In this document: positions 1 to 6,595 of the stretch, one piece after another
How the letters are laid out: every line of letters starts with the position of its first letter
Position numbering within the stretch: the first letter of the stretch is position 1
Assembly: GCA_016935295.1 (NCBI GenBank)
Contig: JAFGRF010000036.1
Coordinates: 1 to 10,583 of the forward strand
Origin: Caldifarciminota bacterium
GTDB taxonomy: Bacteria > Hydrothermota > Tepidihabitantia > Tepidihabitantales > Tepidihabitantaceae
Reading direction: 5' to 3'
DNA: 10,583 nt
Notes under the pieces: generated by a model
Databases searched by the model: none
Seen by the model: only the letters and a program-made list of their open reading frames with translations
Told to the model about the DNA's origin: nothing
Program-made: the position numbers and the translations under genes

Positions 1-741
1 ATGCCGGCAACGCTCACTTACGACAACGGCACGGCGGGGAGCATGTGGTACTTCTACTCCGCGGGCGGCGGCTGGGGAAACCGCTTTGTGCCACCCGTGT
101 ACCCTTGCTCGGTTCAGAGCGCACGCGTCTTTCTGGGCATGCGGTCGACGCCTTCGAGCCCACACATAAGAATCCTCGACGACAATGGTCCTGACGGCAC
201 ACCGGGCGATACGCTGTACGATGCGGCCGTGACCGTCGCGGGCGACAGTTGGTACACCGTGACACCTCCCGACCCGGTGGTCATCAATGATGGCGCGTTC
301 TTCGTCTGCGCGATATCGGTCGTGGATAGCGAACCGACCTTCGGGATGGACTCGATTCCGCCGCTCTCGTACCAGAAGTGGGAGCACTTCGGCGCCTGGT
401 CGCCGGACCGCGACGCCGGGAAACGCGACTTCATGGCGAATGCGACGATCTCGGGTCCGGTCGGGATTTTCGAGTCGCTCGAGTCGGCTCCGGCAAAGGT
501 GCCCTCGCGCATCGACGTCAACCCGAACCCGTTCGGCGGCATGACTACCATTCGGTTGCTCAACCCGACGGGGCTCGAGAAGGCGCTTGATGTCTACGAC
601 GCGACCGGGAGCATTGTCCGAACGCTTGAGCTCAGCCGCGGTCAGGCTGTCCTTGATGGCCGGTGGCTCGCCGACGGCATCTACTTCGCGCGTGTCCGAG
701 GGACCGAGGCACCAGTGGCCAAGGTCATCGTGACGCACTAG
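1..741 (+). CDS. Secreted protein with C-terminal sorting/FlgD-like domain (5' end probably outside the window)
   Basis: The frame is open from base 1 to a TAG at 739-741 (246 codons). It begins with ATG, but no signal peptide follows, although the C-terminal domain is of the secreted type, so I think the true start lies upstream of the window. Residues 1-155 look like a beta-sandwich module: an opening Y-D-N-G-T, then a G-W-G-N-R-F segment and a D-D-N-G-P-D-G-T-P-G stretch near 60-69. I recall this module as recurrent in WOR-3-type surface proteins, but it has no assigned function that I know. Residues 172-246 form the sorting-type domain: VNPNPF at 173-178, D-V-Y-D-A-T-G around 197-203, G-I-Y-F-A-R at 226-231 and a terminal K-V-I-V-T-H. 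The family role is outer-surface export or anchoring, as in type IX-like systems; that is inferred. An intrinsic terminator follows at once, so the gene ends its transcript. Confidence 0.75.
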   Translation: MPATLTYDNGTAGSMWYFYSAGGGWGNRFVPPVYPCSVQSARVFLGMRSTPSSPHIRILDDNGPDGTPGDTLYDAAVTVAGDSWYTVTPPDPVVINDGAFFVCAISVVDSEPTFGMDSIPPLSYQKWEHFGAWSPDRDAGKRDFMANATISGPVGIFESLESAPAKVPSRIDVNPNPFGGMTTIRLLNPTGLEKALDVYDATGSIVRTLELSRGQAVLDGRWLADGIYFARVRGTEAPVAKVIVTH

Positions 742-761
742 CCGAAGAGATCCTCACATTG

Positions 762-790
762 CGGCGGGGAGTCACCTCCCCGCCGTTTTT
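762..790 (+). terminator. Intrinsic terminator of the first gene
   Basis: A perfect 10-bp GC-rich stem (762-771 with 776-785) closes a TCAC tetraloop and runs straight into five T at 786-790. It starts 21 bases after the stop at 741. This is the textbook rho-independent form. Confidence 0.92.
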
Positions 791-896
791 CGGTGCGCCC
801 AGCATGGACGCTGACTAGAGAGTGAGAATCCGCGAGCTGGCGTCTGCTTCTACCGGCTCGACACGCCGGGATTCCGGTCGGTGAAGAACGCGGTAG

Positions 897-914
897 TCGC
901 GCGCGAGCGCGCGA
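897..914. repeat. Perfect CG-rich inverted repeat
   Basis: TCGCGCGC (897-904) is followed by GA and then by its exact reverse complement at 907-914. It is alternating CG, which favours Z-DNA or a cruciform. It could be a dyad binding site or simply low-complexity sequence; no gene starts directly next to it. Confidence 0.5.
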
Positions 915-919
915 GAGGA

Positions 920-954
920 AGTAGACAGAAGGCAGTAGACTGAATACAGGAATG
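920..954 (+). repeat. Heptamer tandem array A (5 degenerate 7-bp units)
   Basis: Five consecutive 7-bp units run from 920 to 954. The unit AGTAGAC occurs exactly twice (920-926 and 934-940), separated by AGAAGGC and followed by TGAATAC and AGGAATG. The same kind of unit appears in the arrays at 5862-5911 and 6161-6188: the rotated form GGCAGTA here compares with GGGAGTA there. Cyanobacterial STRR heptamers are a known analogue in form, but I claim no homology. Confidence 0.7.
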
Positions 955-1105
955 GTGCGGGCGAAAGCCCGGCCCGCAGATGGGAGGGGTTTCGGGCGTG
1001 CCTTGGGCAGGCGAAGCGTGTCACTGGGCACGGATGTCGCGGGGGCTGGATATTCTGCCTCTTTCGCGGGGTACCGGCGGGCTTCCACGCGGCCGGGAAT
1101 TCTAC

Positions 1106-1134
1106 TTGACTCGTCTGACGGCCCGGTCTAGAAT
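1106..1134 (+). promoter_or_regulatory. Sigma-70 promoter for the propeller gene
   Basis: TTGACT (1106-1111) and TAGAAT (1129-1134) are separated by exactly 17 bases; each hexamer differs from consensus at one position. Transcription should start near 1141, giving a leader of roughly 88 bases before the TTG at 1229. The promoter lies inside the formally open frame that begins at 980 and is a main argument against that longer start. Confidence 0.85.
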
Positions 1135-1216
1135 GAAGGCGACTCGGGGCGAGGCAGACGGAAGGCCTGCCGAAACGTTGCCCTCGACGCCGTTTCGCGA
1201 ATGGTCTGTCTTAACC

Positions 1217-1221
1217 AGGAG
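1217..1221 (+). promoter_or_regulatory. Shine-Dalgarno AGGAG deciding the TTG start
   Basis: AGGAG lies 7 bases before TTG at 1229-1231, an ideal spacing. None of the other in-frame candidates (ATG 980, ATG 1133, GTG 1250) combines a ribosome site with a position downstream of the promoter. Confidence 0.75.
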
Positions 1222-1228
1222 CGGGGTA

Positions 1229-3643
1229 TTGGCGACCGGTAATGACCGAGTGTTAGCCCGAAACTCAGCCGCCCGCAACCGGCCCGCGAAGGCCAGGGTA
1301 CTCCTGTGCGCGATGGTGCTGGGGATTGGCGTGAGCGTGGGGTACGGCCAGTGGCTGGAGGAAGTCATCTACCTTCCGGATTCGCTGTCCGGCGTGCTGT
1401 GGCCTTCCTGCATCGCCGCCAACCCTGACGCGCACAAGGTCTACATTTCAGGCACCTATGATGGGAGACCCCGACGCGGTCTGGACACGTACGTGATAGT
1501 AGTCGATGCGGGTACGACACAGAAGGTGGCCCGGATCCGCGTCCAAGAGGGCGTCACCTCACTCTGCTACAATCCGGTCGTCCGCAGGCTGTACGCCTCG
1601 CACGACAAGGCCATCAACGGGGGCATATCCGTGATAGATGGCGGGTCGGACAGCGTGATCTGCATCATCCCGGACGATTCAGGTCCGGAGCTGCTATGCT
1701 GTAATACGACCAACGGCAAACTGTACATTTCCTCAAACCAGTACGACAATTCCGTGGCTGTATACGATTGCGTCGGCGACTCGGTGATCCGCACGATCCC
1801 GGTGCCGGGGTTTATCTGGAGTCTCACCTTCGATTCTCTGGGAAACAGGCTGTACTGCGGGTACAGCGGCGATGACTGTGGGCTGCTCGTGATCGACGGC
1901 GGAGCCGACTCGGCCGTCGCGAACATCTCTGTTCCGTTCACGGTCAGACACGCCGTCGTCAGTCACCAACATCGTCGGCTCTACTGCAGCGGTCTCGCTG
2001 GTGACAGCGTGGTTCTCATGATGGTCAACACAGACCGCGACTCAATAGAGGGCGCAATCCCGGCCGGCGGAGGGTCGCTCTCTATCAATGACGTGCGCGA
2101 TGAGCTGTATTTCTGCATACCCGGCGATACGCTGGCGGCTCTCGATTGCTCAGGAGATACCGTCGCACGCAAACTGGTTCCGCTAGCCGGCGTGTACTTC
2201 GATTGCCTACCGGCGCGGGACCGCCTGGTCTGCACGGCTGGGGGACAGGTATATCTTCTCGACCTGGCAGACGGGAGTGTCGCGGGTGGCCCGGCAGCCG
2301 GTTCCGGTTGGCTCTTGCTAGACCGGGCCGAGTGTAGGCTCTACACGTGTTCTGATGTCACTGTCACGGTTCTTGACATCAGCACCGACTCTATCACTCA
2401 ATCAGAAACGGCGATTGGCAGCGAACCTTGGGTGCTCTGCGCTGCTGCCAAAGCAAACAAGGTCTATGCTGGAGATATGGTTCGTGGCGCAGTCTATTCT
2501 CTGGACTGCGCATCCGGGATGGTCAAGGAGGTGCATCTGCCCGGCAGGGAGGTGCGGGCGCTCTGTTACGACTCTCTGGACAACAAGTTGTACTGCGCCT
2601 CGACTGGCGCACGCGTTCACGTCATCGACTGCGCGACCGATTCAGTTGTCGCAGCGGTCAGGACGGGTTCTATGCCGAAGCAGATGGCCTACGACCAGAG
2701 GAGTAACCGGGTGTACGTCGCCAATACCGGGAGCGTTACTGCTATCGACTGCCGGCTCGACAGCGCGCTCCGTACTGTGCCGCTATACGGCCGGCCGCAG
2801 TACCCGGTGTACAACCCCGAGCGTGACGAAGTCCTTGTCCCGTGCCCCGGCGACGAAGCCCATTACGTCGCCGTCGTGGATTGCTCGACCAACACGTGGG
2901 TCGATACGCTGATGTACGCCACGTTCGTCCCGATCTACTGCCAATCAGTTGGGAAGATGTACATGCTCAGTGTCTCCTCCTCCGACATAGCGGTTCTGGA
3001 TGCAGCGACAGACTCTCTGTCTGCCAGCATCCCAGGAGTGAAGGGGTGTGCCGGCTCCGTAAACGAGACCGACAGCAAGGTCTACGCAATACTGCCGGGC
3101 TTGGCGCCTTTCATCGCGGTCCTAGATGCGAAGGCCGATACCATGACACGTGTGATTACTTCCATCTTCGCATGCTCGGTGACACACGATGTCCTCAACG
3201 ACAAGGTCTTTGTTACGGGCGGCACGGAACCTGGCAAGGTGTTCGTCCTGGATGGGTCGACGGATTCCATCCTCGATTCCATTCCGGCTATGGGGCACCT
3301 GCCGTACCAGGCAGTCTGGAATCCGCGTGACGGCCGCGTGTATGTCGCCAACCTCTACAGCGGGAGCATATCGGTATTCCGGGATAGCTTGATTCCAGGC
3401 ATACAGGACGTCGCTCCCGTCCCGCGGGGACACGGAAGCGCGACCATCGCACGTCAGTTGAGCCTGCCTGCGGGCTTGCGGCAGGCCGACGTCTACGACA
3501 TCTCCGGTCGCAGAGTCGCGCGACTCGCTCCGGGGCAGAGTGTCATCGGTCATCTGGGCGAGGGCATCTACTTCGTCCGAGGTCCGGATACCAAGAATGT
3601 GAGACCGCACGTCCCGATCCGCAAGGTCATCATCACGCGCTAG
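1229..3643 (+). CDS. Secreted YVTN-type beta-propeller protein with C-terminal sorting domain
   Basis: I place the start at the TTG at 1229 (804 residues): it has a good ribosome site and lies downstream of the promoter. The frame is open back to an ATG at 980, but those extra residues are unlikely to be translated. The N-terminus then reads as a signal peptide: Arg/Lys-rich region, hydrophobic V-L-L-C-A-M-V-L-G-I-G-V-S-V, and a likely cut after G-Y-G-Q. The body contains about 16 copies of an x-[KR]-[VL]-[YF] motif (KVYISG, RLYASH, KLYISS and so on), each followed by V-x-D-[CG] and a D-S-[VI] step. That spacing fits 40-45-residue blades and would make two seven- or eight-bladed propellers. 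This is the YVTN/NHL-like repeat class, usually extracellular binding or scaffold proteins; no catalytic motif is visible. The mature part is unusually rich in cysteine (over 20, many as I-D-C or Y-C-x). The last ~75 residues are a sorting-type domain: D-V-Y-D-I-S-G-R, G-E-G-I-Y-F-V-R, terminal K-V-I-I-T-R. It is monocistronic by context. Confidence 0.85.
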   Translation: MATGNDRVLARNSAARNRPAKARVLLCAMVLGIGVSVGYGQWLEEVIYLPDSLSGVLWPSCIAANPDAHKVYISGTYDGRPRRGLDTYVIVVDAGTTQKVARIRVQEGVTSLCYNPVVRRLYASHDKAINGGISVIDGGSDSVICIIPDDSGPELLCCNTTNGKLYISSNQYDNSVAVYDCVGDSVIRTIPVPGFIWSLTFDSLGNRLYCGYSGDDCGLLVIDGGADSAVANISVPFTVRHAVVSHQHRRLYCSGLAGDSVVLMMVNTDRDSIEGAIPAGGGSLSINDVRDELYFCIPGDTLAALDCSGDTVARKLVPLAGVYFDCLPARDRLVCTAGGQVYLLDLADGSVAGGPAAGSGWLLLDRAECRLYTCSDVTVTVLDISTDSITQSETAIGSEPWVLCAAAKANKVYAGDMVRGAVYSLDCASGMVKEVHLPGREVRALCYDSLDNKLYCASTGARVHVIDCATDSVVAAVRTGSMPKQMAYDQRSNRVYVANTGSVTAIDCRLDSALRTVPLYGRPQYPVYNPERDEVLVPCPGDEAHYVAVVDCSTNTWVDTLMYATFVPIYCQSVGKMYMLSVSSSDIAVLDAATDSLSASIPGVKGCAGSVNETDSKVYAILPGLAPFIAVLDAKADTMTRVITSIFACSVTHDVLNDKVFVTGGTEPGKVFVLDGSTDSILDSIPAMGHLPYQAVWNPRDGRVYVANLYSGSISVFRDSLIPGIQDVAPVPRGHGSATIARQLSLPAGLRQADVYDISGRRVARLAPGQSVIGHLGEGIYFVRGPDTKNVRPHVPIRKVIITR

Positions 3644-3664
3644 CCCATCCCGCGCCGCCTCAAT

Positions 3665-3685
3665 AAATAGGGACGCTACCCATTT
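3665..3685. repeat. REP-like hairpin after the propeller gene
   Basis: AAAT, a bulged A, then GGG (3665-3672) pair with CCC-ATTT (3679-3685) around the loop ACGCTA. It lies 21 bases after the stop codon and one more T follows the stem. From memory, near-identical short hairpins recur in many environmental genomes near REP-associated transposases. It could also act as a weak terminator. No transposase is present here. Confidence 0.45.
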
Positions 3686-3746
3686 TCCGTCTGTCTGCGT
3701 CTAAGATTCACAATTAGAGTATCTTAGGCTGACAAATCGGCCGAAA

Positions 3747-4034
3747 AGCAGGCTTCGGGAATCGCCCTGGGAACCGTTCCCGGAACGGTTCAGGGGGTGG
3801 TTCGGACCGTGACCTGGAGATGGACATTCCGAGCGACCTTCATGGGGGTTTCTTCCTCCGTTTGCACCGGGATTCGGAGGAGCGTCCGCGAATGGATTCG
3901 CGCAATGGTTTTCAGAGGCACCCGGAACGCGATTCCGAATGGGACGCTCACCGTGATTCTCAACGTGGTCTGCAGGAGGACTGCCGGGGAGGCCTGCGGG
4001 AGGATCTGCGCGGAGACTCTGATGGCGATTCGCG
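3747..4034. repeat. Degenerate 12-bp tandem array, 24 units
   Basis: Cut into 12-base units from 3747, the sequence keeps one phase with no indel to 4034. In the 22 units from 3771, column 5 is G in 18 and C in 4; column 6 is a purine in 22; column 7 a pyrimidine in 22; column 8 a pyrimidine in 20; column 9 a pyrimidine in 21; column 11 G/C in 21; column 12 a purine in 20. Columns 1-4 are nearly free apart from a purine bias in column 3. A representative unit is AATGGATTCGCG (3891). Because 12 is a multiple of 3, open frames on both strands appear over it (for example minus 3701-4228 and plus 3820-4335). Their tetrapeptide periodicity is a by-product, and the frame in phase with the units contains stops. 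It is intergenic, starts 103 bases after the propeller stop and ends about 210 bases before the next promoter. I do not recognise it as a named element. Confidence 0.85.
3771..3791. repeat. Perfect inverted repeat inside the 12-bp array
   Basis: GAACCGTTC (3771-3779), loop CCG, then its exact reverse complement GAACGGTTC (3783-3791). It consists of two neighbouring array units that are mutually complementary over 9 bases, so it can form a hairpin in either strand. Confidence 0.7.
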
Positions 4035-4245
4035 AGGCGCAGGTCGAGGCCCGAGGCTCCGTTCCTGTGCTCGGCGCGGTGCGGCGTCGGCCGAGACACT
4101 TGCTGTGAAGCCCTCGGAACACAGGACGAGACCCCACGAGAGACTCGGGGTGGCAGAGATAGAGAGAGGCGCGGACGACCGGGCCCCGCTGAGGGCGGAG
4201 GCAGGAGTGGCTGCTGAGTCAGGGTCAACGCTTAGTTCCCTCTTC
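4035..4245. other. Non-coding stretch between the array and the promoter
   Basis: I see no convincing gene. The 12-bp pattern fades after 4034. A short complementary pair (TCCTGTG near 4063 with CACAGGA near 4122) could form a long-range stem, but it is weak. Confidence 0.4.
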
Positions 4246-4273
4246 TTGACCGAAGGTCATCACGGGCTAGAAT
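4246..4273 (+). promoter_or_regulatory. Sigma-70 promoter for the glycosyltransferase gene
   Basis: TTGACC (4246-4251) and TAGAAT (4268-4273) are separated by 16 bases. The -10 hexamer, with its preceding C, is identical to that of the promoter at 1106-1134, and both -35 boxes read CTTGAC. Only seven bases lie between the -10 box and the GTG at 4281, so transcription should begin at or next to the start codon. Confidence 0.82.
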
Positions 4274-4280
4274 CGCCGCG

Positions 4281-5711
4281 GTGTCATCATCAGAAGGTCG
4301 CAGCCGGAATGCGGTTGCGTTTGCGCTGGTCCTGACGTTTTCCTTCCTGAGCAAGCTCGGCCTGGCTTTGTTCGTCTGGTTCCGCAACCCCGCAGCCATC
4401 TGGCATCCGGACTCAACTTCCTACCACAGCCTGGCCCTCAACATGCTCAGACATGGTGTATTCAGCCGGTCGAGCGGTCCGCCATTCGCCTACGAGGTGT
4501 TCCGTACGCCCGGCTACCCACTGTTGCTCGCTACCGCTTACTCGCTGTTCGGCGTTTCCGCCCTGCCGGTCATCTTCATCCAGGCAGCCATCGCCACCGG
4601 TACGGTCGCGCTAACCTGGTTGCTGGGCCGGAGGCTCTTCAGTCCGCGGGTCGGTAAGTGGGCCGCCATCATTCTGTCTCTCGATGTAGCAAGCGTATGT
4701 CTGGGGCAGATGCTCTTGTCCGAGACGACCTTCACGCTGCTCATGCTCGCCGCCGTCTGGCTGTTGGTGAGGTCCCTCTCGCCCGTGCGCGGCTGGGCAG
4801 GCTTCTTTCTTTCCGGTCTGGCCTTGGCATGCGCGGTTTACGTCCGGCCGGTCGCATACTACCTCGTGCTACTGGGCGCTGTCGGAGTCGCGCTCTACTT
4901 CGCGCTGAAAGACCGCGGGGCCGCCGAGACCCGGCCAAGATGGCGCCCTGCCCTGTCCCGCGCTAGCGCGTTCCTGCTTGCGCCCGTCGTGCTGGTCGGA
5001 GGCTGGCAACTGAAGAACCTGCAGAAGACCGGCAACGCCAGGTTCAGCCACCTTGAGGGTCAGAACATGTACTTCTACCGGGCCGCCGGAGCCATATCCA
5101 TGCGAGACCACAAACCCCTTTTTCAGGTTCACCGTGAATTGGGGCTGGAAACCGGGCGGACGGACTTCAGCGGTTGGGTGGCCCAACATCCCGAGTTCGC
5201 CGGTAGGAGCGATGCGGCGTGGGGCGAGGAGTGGCTGCATGAAGGAGTGGCGGTCATCTTTCGCAACCCGGGCTGGTACGCCCTCGTGCAACTGCGCGGC
5301 ACAGCGGCACTGCTGCTTGAACCGGGCACCTACTTCCTCGCCTTTCTGGCCGGGTTTGAGTCGGGCGAGCGTGGTCGGGAGCTGATTGACCGCGTTGACG
5401 TGTCGCTTGGCTCGGCCGTGGCCGTCTTGGGCGCGGTGTGGTCTGAACACCGGTTCCTTTTCCTGTCCTCACTGTGGGGAATAGCCTTTCTGGTATTGCT
5501 CTACGTGGGAGTTGTGCGGTGGCTGGCGCGCACGTCTCGTCACGGCTGGACTCCCGGTGTCGTGGTTCTGGTCACGGTACTCGTATACCTCGTGCTCACG
5601 TCTGCCGGGCCGGAGGCCACATCCCGTTTCCGCGTACCCATGATGCCGTTTCTTGCGCTCCTGTCGGCGGCGGGATGGCTGAGTCCTCGGCGAAGCTCTC
5701 CGTCAGCCTAG
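4281..5711 (+). CDS. GT39-like integral membrane glycosyltransferase
   Basis: The 476-residue protein is mostly hydrophobic with about ten membrane segments; the first begins near residue 11 after a short polar start. After it comes H-P-D-S-T-S-Y-H around 42-49, whose Asp fits the catalytic acidic residue in the first outer loop of GT39/ArnT/PMT-type enzymes. F-R-T-P-G-Y-P-L-L-L follows at 74-83, then L-S-E-T near 146-149, both usual in this superfamily. Such enzymes move a sugar from a polyprenyl-phosphate carrier to protein, lipid or glycan on the outer face of the membrane; donor and acceptor cannot be told from sequence. The GTG at 4281 is the only start that keeps the first membrane segment whole. 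It has no Shine-Dalgarno because the promoter abuts it, so the mRNA is probably leaderless. It is convergent with recO and does not share an operon. Confidence 0.82.
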   Translation: MSSSEGRSRNAVAFALVLTFSFLSKLGLALFVWFRNPAAIWHPDSTSYHSLALNMLRHGVFSRSSGPPFAYEVFRTPGYPLLLATAYSLFGVSALPVIFIQAAIATGTVALTWLLGRRLFSPRVGKWAAIILSLDVASVCLGQMLLSETTFTLLMLAAVWLLVRSLSPVRGWAGFFLSGLALACAVYVRPVAYYLVLLGAVGVALYFALKDRGAAETRPRWRPALSRASAFLLAPVVLVGGWQLKNLQKTGNARFSHLEGQNMYFYRAAGAISMRDHKPLFQVHRELGLETGRTDFSGWVAQHPEFAGRSDAAWGEEWLHEGVAVIFRNPGWYALVQLRGTAALLLEPGTYFLAFLAGFESGERGRELIDRVDVSLGSAVAVLGAVWSEHRFLFLSSLWGIAFLVLLYVGVVRWLARTSRHGWTPGVVVLVTVLVYLVLTSAGPEATSRFRVPMMPFLALLSAAGWLSPRRSSPSA

Positions 5712-5736
5712 CCCAGGCCTTTGCGGTTGCGGTGTG

Positions 5737-5754
5737 GGCCACGAGGCCGTGGCC
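5737..5754. terminator. Possible bidirectional terminator between convergent genes
   Basis: GGCCAC (5737-5742) and GTGGCC (5749-5754) pair around GAGGCC. An outer GGCCT/AGGCC pair (5716-5720, 5756-5760) could extend the fold. It lies between the stops at 5711 (+) and 5763 (-). There is no T-run on either side, so it is a weak candidate. Confidence 0.3.
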
Positions 5755-5762
5755 GAGGCCAG

Positions 5763-6590
5763 CTAGGTGTTGTGCCTGAGGCCCGCGTGCCAGCGGAAGG
5801 AGTTGAGCACAAGCGGGTCGAAGTGGTGGCCGAGGAAGCCGAGGACAAGGTCAAGGATGGGCAGCGGGGACTCTGGACTCGAGACCAGGGACGGAGGACA
5901 AGAAGACAGCAAGATTGAGGAGATCTCGGAGGCAGGGGTGTAGAGGAGGAAGGTCAGCGCGTCGACACCGGCAGGTTCGAGGCGTGTTCCGCCCGGATTG
6001 CCTCCGGCGCAGCGCGGGCAAACGACGCCACCGCGGCCGGGTTCGAAGTAGGCCGGCCGCCGGCTTTCCAGCGGGCGTCGGCAGATCAGGCAGCGCCGCA
6101 GCTCCGGCCGAAACCCCAGAAAGCTCGCAGCCTTCAGCAGAAAGGAGCAGACGAGGGCAGAGTAGGGGGTAGGGAGTAGGGAGTCGGGAGCGGCAGGATG
6201 CTGGCAGGATTCCAGTATGGAGAGGTAGTTGGGCAGGAGTCGGTAGAGCCGGGGGCTGGGGTCGTGCGGCTGGATGACGTGAAGCGTGAAGTCGGCCATC
6301 TGCTCGGCCGCCAGGAACCGCTCCGGGCGCAGTGCGAGGCCGGAAAAGGAGCGAACCAACTCGGCGTCCGAGAGCGTGAAGAGCGTACGGGTCTCGCGTG
6401 AATAGTAGATGATGCGTGACTGGGCGAAGAGGTCGAGTGCCGCGCCGAACCTGCTTCTGAGATGGCGCGCTCCCTTGGCCAGGCAGGTGACCTTGCCGTG
6501 CTCCAACGTGAAGAAGGTCACCAGCTTCGACGATTCGTGGTAGTCACGGACGCGGAGGCAGATCGCCTCAGAACGGACGATGCGTCGCAT
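5763..6590 (-). CDS. recO: DNA repair protein RecO
   Basis: The 275-residue protein opens with a RecO-type N-terminal OB-fold (E-A-I-C-L-R-V-R-D-Y-H-E-S-S-K-L-V-T-F-F-T, then H-G-K-V-T-C-L-A-K-G-A-R). A zinc-finger pair follows: C167-x2-C170 and C191-x2-C194 (C-L-I-C and C-P-R-C). RecO loads RecA on SSB-coated single-stranded DNA together with RecR and also anneals strands. At 275 residues it is longer than the usual ~240. The excess coincides with two Pro/Ser/Leu-rich stretches at residues ~135-144 and ~227-241, each encoded by a heptamer tandem array (6161-6188 and 5862-5911). The ATG at 6588-6590 has no Shine-Dalgarno; an octamer inverted repeat ends 5 bases before it. It is the last gene of the minus-strand run and converges on the glycosyltransferase. 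Confidence 0.9.
   Translation of the reverse strand: MRRIVRSEAICLRVRDYHESSKLVTFFTLEHGKVTCLAKGARHLRSRFGAALDLFAQSRIIYYSRETRTLFTLSDAELVRSFSGLALRPERFLAAEQMADFTLHVIQPHDPSPRLYRLLPNYLSILESCQHPAAPDSLLPTPYSALVCSFLLKAASFLGFRPELRRCLICRRPLESRRPAYFEPGRGGVVCPRCAGGNPGGTRLEPAGVDALTFLLYTPASEISSILLSSCPPSLVSSPESPLPILDLVLGFLGHHFDPLVLNSFRWHAGLRHNT
5862..5911 (+). repeat. Heptamer tandem array B inside recO
   Basis: GAC recurs at 5869, 5876, 5883, 5890 and 5897, exactly 7 bases apart, and again at 5905 after an 8-base step. Units such as GACTCTG and GACTCGA result. The array lies within recO and is read in frame on the minus strand as a Ser/Pro/Leu-rich stretch near residues 227-241. Confidence 0.75.
6161..6188 (+). 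repeat. Heptamer tandem array C inside recO
   Basis: Four consecutive units are AGTAGGG, GGTAGGG, AGTAGGG and AGTCGGG; weaker units may follow to 6195. The array lies inside recO and encodes residues ~135-144 (D-S-L-L-P-T-P-Y-S) on the minus strand, between the N-terminal part and the zinc finger. Confidence 0.78.
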
Positions 6591-6595
6591 AAGAG

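Larger units (their letters stand above)
791..1105. other. Non-coding stretch before the propeller-gene promoter
   Basis: Reading frames here show no recognisable protein. The frame of the propeller gene is open back to an ATG at 980, but the residues before the signal peptide are not protein-like and a strong promoter lies downstream at 1106. The stretch holds an 8-bp inverted repeat (897-914), a heptamer array (920-954) and, near 957-977, a small GC-rich hairpin with a GAAA tetraloop. I see nothing else. Confidence 0.6.

Noticed and set aside
980..1228. N-terminal extension of the propeller protein from ATG 980
   Set aside because: It precedes the mapped promoter, is not protein-like and would bury the signal peptide.
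1201..1242. Small upstream ORF (13 codons) overlapping the TTG start
   Set aside because: It has no ribosome site; a short ORF of this size is expected by chance.
3747..4034. CRISPR array
   Set aside because: Units are contiguous 12-mers without spacers, and no cas genes are nearby.
3701..4228. 175-codon minus-strand open frame with tetrapeptide periodicity
   Set aside because: It is produced by the 12-bp array, which lacks stops in several frames; there is no ribosome site, and the composition is not protein-like outside the array.
3820..4335. 171-codon plus-strand open frame rich in Arg/Asp/Ser
   Set aside because: It has the same cause, runs through the promoter at 4246 and overlaps the glycosyltransferase start in another frame.
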